Below, piece by piece: positions 21,270 through 22,252 of a stretch of 22,252 nt of DNA. Numbering within the stretch: position 1 is the first letter of the stretch; each line of letters starts with the position of its first letter. Source of the DNA: JACPLA01 sp035291905. GTDB lineage: Bacteria > Bacteroidota > Ignavibacteria > UBA10030. The notes under the pieces were generated by a model. It made no database searches and was not told the origin of the DNA. It was given only the letters and a program-made list of their open reading frames with translations. The position numbers and the translations under genes are program-made. The stretch lies in the NCBI GenBank assembly GCA_035291905.1, contig DATDRF010000062.1, forward strand, positions 1-22,252. Reading direction: 5' to 3'.

Positions 21270-22252
21270 ATGACAGTTCGCACTATCTTCACAACGCTCA
21301 TTGGCACCCTTCTCCTTGCACCACATCTCCATGCCCAAAAGGTCCTGGTCGCCCGTCTCGACGGCACAATCAATCCTGCTACAGCGGACTATTTGCACCG
21401 GAGCATTGAAAAAGCCCGCGAAGAAAAGGCGGAATGTCTTATCATCACCTTCAACACTCCGGGCGGACTCCTCAAGTCGACAAGGATCATCGTAGGCGAC
21501 ATCCTTGAATCCAGCATCCCGGTTGTTGTCTATGTCTCGCCGGGGGGATCGCAAGCTGCCTCCGCCGGCGTCTTCATCACGATGGCGGCGCATATTGCAG
21601 CCATGGCGCCGGCCACGAACATCGGTGCGGCCCACCCTGTTTCACTCGAGGGGCAGCAGGATTCGATCATGAGTGAAAAGGCCACAAATGACGCAGCGGC
21701 GTTCATTCGGGCCATCGCAGAAAAGCGCCACCGGAACCTGGCATGGGCGGAAGAAGCGGTCCGAAAAAGCCTTTCGATCACTGAAAACGAAGCCCGCGAG
21801 AAGAACGTCGTCGACCTCGTTGCCAGGAATTTGACCGAACTCCTGGAACAACTTGACGGCAAATCCGTTGAACTTCCTTCAGGCGCCACAACTCTGCATA
21901 CACGCGGCGCCCAGGTAGAAACAATCGAAATGGGATGGTCCGAGAGGATTCTCGACATCCTCAGCGACCCCAACATTGCGTATATCCTCTTCATGCTGGG
22001 CATCTATGGGCTTCTGTTCGAGCTCTACAATCCGGGCTCGATCCTGCCGGGGGTCGTCGGTGTCATTAGCCTGATTCTCGCTTTCTACAGCCTGCACACA
22101 CTGCCCATCAACTACGCCGGCCTTGCCCTGATCATCTTCGGCGTCATTCTCTTCATCGCTGAAATCAAAATCACAAGCTACGGAATGCTAACCGTCAGCG
22201 GAATCATTTCCCTGATTCTCGGTTCAATCATGCTGATCCGTTCCGATTCTTC
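21270..22252 (+). CDS. NfeD-family membrane protein with ClpP-class serine protease domain (3' truncated by window)
   Basis: The gene runs off the right edge; 327 codons are visible with no stop. A signal peptide (1-22, ending HLHA) is followed by a ClpP/SppA-like domain with NTPGGLL and GSQAASAG. Ser98 in AASAG and Lys137 in SEKATND match the Ser-Lys catalytic dyad of Pyrococcus PH1510 (Ser97/Lys138). Transmembrane helices of the NfeD region begin at about residue 240 (NIAYILFMLGIYGLLFE) and continue to the edge. Long NfeD proteases usually partner with an SPFH/stomatin gene, which would lie downstream outside the window, and cut the stomatin C-terminus. No strong ribosome binding site precedes ATG 21270. 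Confidence 0.93.
   Translation, partial: MTVRTIFTTLIGTLLLAPHLHAQKVLVARLDGTINPATADYLHRSIEKAREEKAECLIITFNTPGGLLKSTRIIVGDILESSIPVVVYVSPGGSQAASAGVFITMAAHIAAMAPATNIGAAHPVSLEGQQDSIMSEKATNDAAAFIRAIAEKRHRNLAWAEEAVRKSLSITENEAREKNVVDLVARNLTELLEQLDGKSVELPSGATTLHTRGAQVETIEMGWSERILDILSDPNIAYILFMLGIYGLLFELYNPGSILPGVVGVISLILAFYSLHTLPINYAGLALIIFGVILFIAEIKITSYGMLTVSGIISLILGSIMLIRSDS

Noticed and set aside
21219..22097. Minus-strand open frames opposite nfeD
   Set aside because: They are shadows of the NfeD protease gene, whose catalytic motifs are intact on the plus strand.

Overview
The window looks like chromosome from a member of the Bacteroidota/Chlorobiota/Ignavibacteriota group, most likely outside class Bacteroidia. 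This is inferred from gene content: a PTPS-type pterin synthase, a YaiO-like TPR/beta-barrel protein and a TPR lipoprotein. It is also inferred from clear Shine-Dalgarno sequences (AGGAGG before the peroxiredoxin, AAGGAGG before a small exported protein) and E. coli-like TTGACA-N17-TATATT promoters, both atypical of Bacteroidia. No marker gene settles the taxonomy.

Layout. Bases 1-525 are gene-free and built of nested inverted repeats of a dispersed-repeat type. panD follows on the plus strand and ends at a bidirectional terminator. From there to about 15.06 kb nearly everything is on the minus strand, so transcription runs right to left. perR with an AhpE-like peroxiredoxin comes first and ends at a terminator. 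A run of closely packed genes follows: DUF4149-like membrane protein, bcp/prxQ, PTPS (queD-like), folE, two SDR reductases, a TPR lipoprotein, pyrK, pyrD and folC. Next is rho with three fatty-acid/butyrate-type genes (thiolase, 3-hydroxybutyryl-CoA dehydrogenase, acyl-CoA dehydrogenase). A consensus promoter lies over the folC stop codon and gives rho a leader of about 150 nt that is C-rich and G-poor.

The right part (15.2-21.2 kb) holds a small exported protein, tRNA-Ser(CGA) followed by a GIY-YIG endonuclease-like gene, and a minus-strand operon in which all three junctions overlap by 4 bases. That operon is: single-domain response regulator, TPR plus YaiO-like outer-membrane barrel, membrane-anchored HEAT-repeat protein, and processive GT2 glycosyltransferase. 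It reads as an exopolysaccharide synthesis/export module related in logic to PgaA/PgaC, with a HEAT subunit and a stand-alone receiver. Beyond it lies a second tRNA-Ser (GGA). Its 5' end is duplicated about 410 nt upstream, and a frameshifted GIY-YIG gene sits exactly between the two copies. The window ends inside an NfeD/ClpP-class membrane protease gene.

The observations most worth following are: (1) the GIY-YIG/tRNA-Ser association, with direct repeats of the tRNA 5' end and a shared hairpin after both tRNAs; (2) the receiver/YaiO/HEAT/GT2 operon; (3) PTPS-folE-SDR-SDR as a possible tetrahydrobiopterin-type pathway; (4) rho heading a fatty-acid operon behind a rut-like leader.
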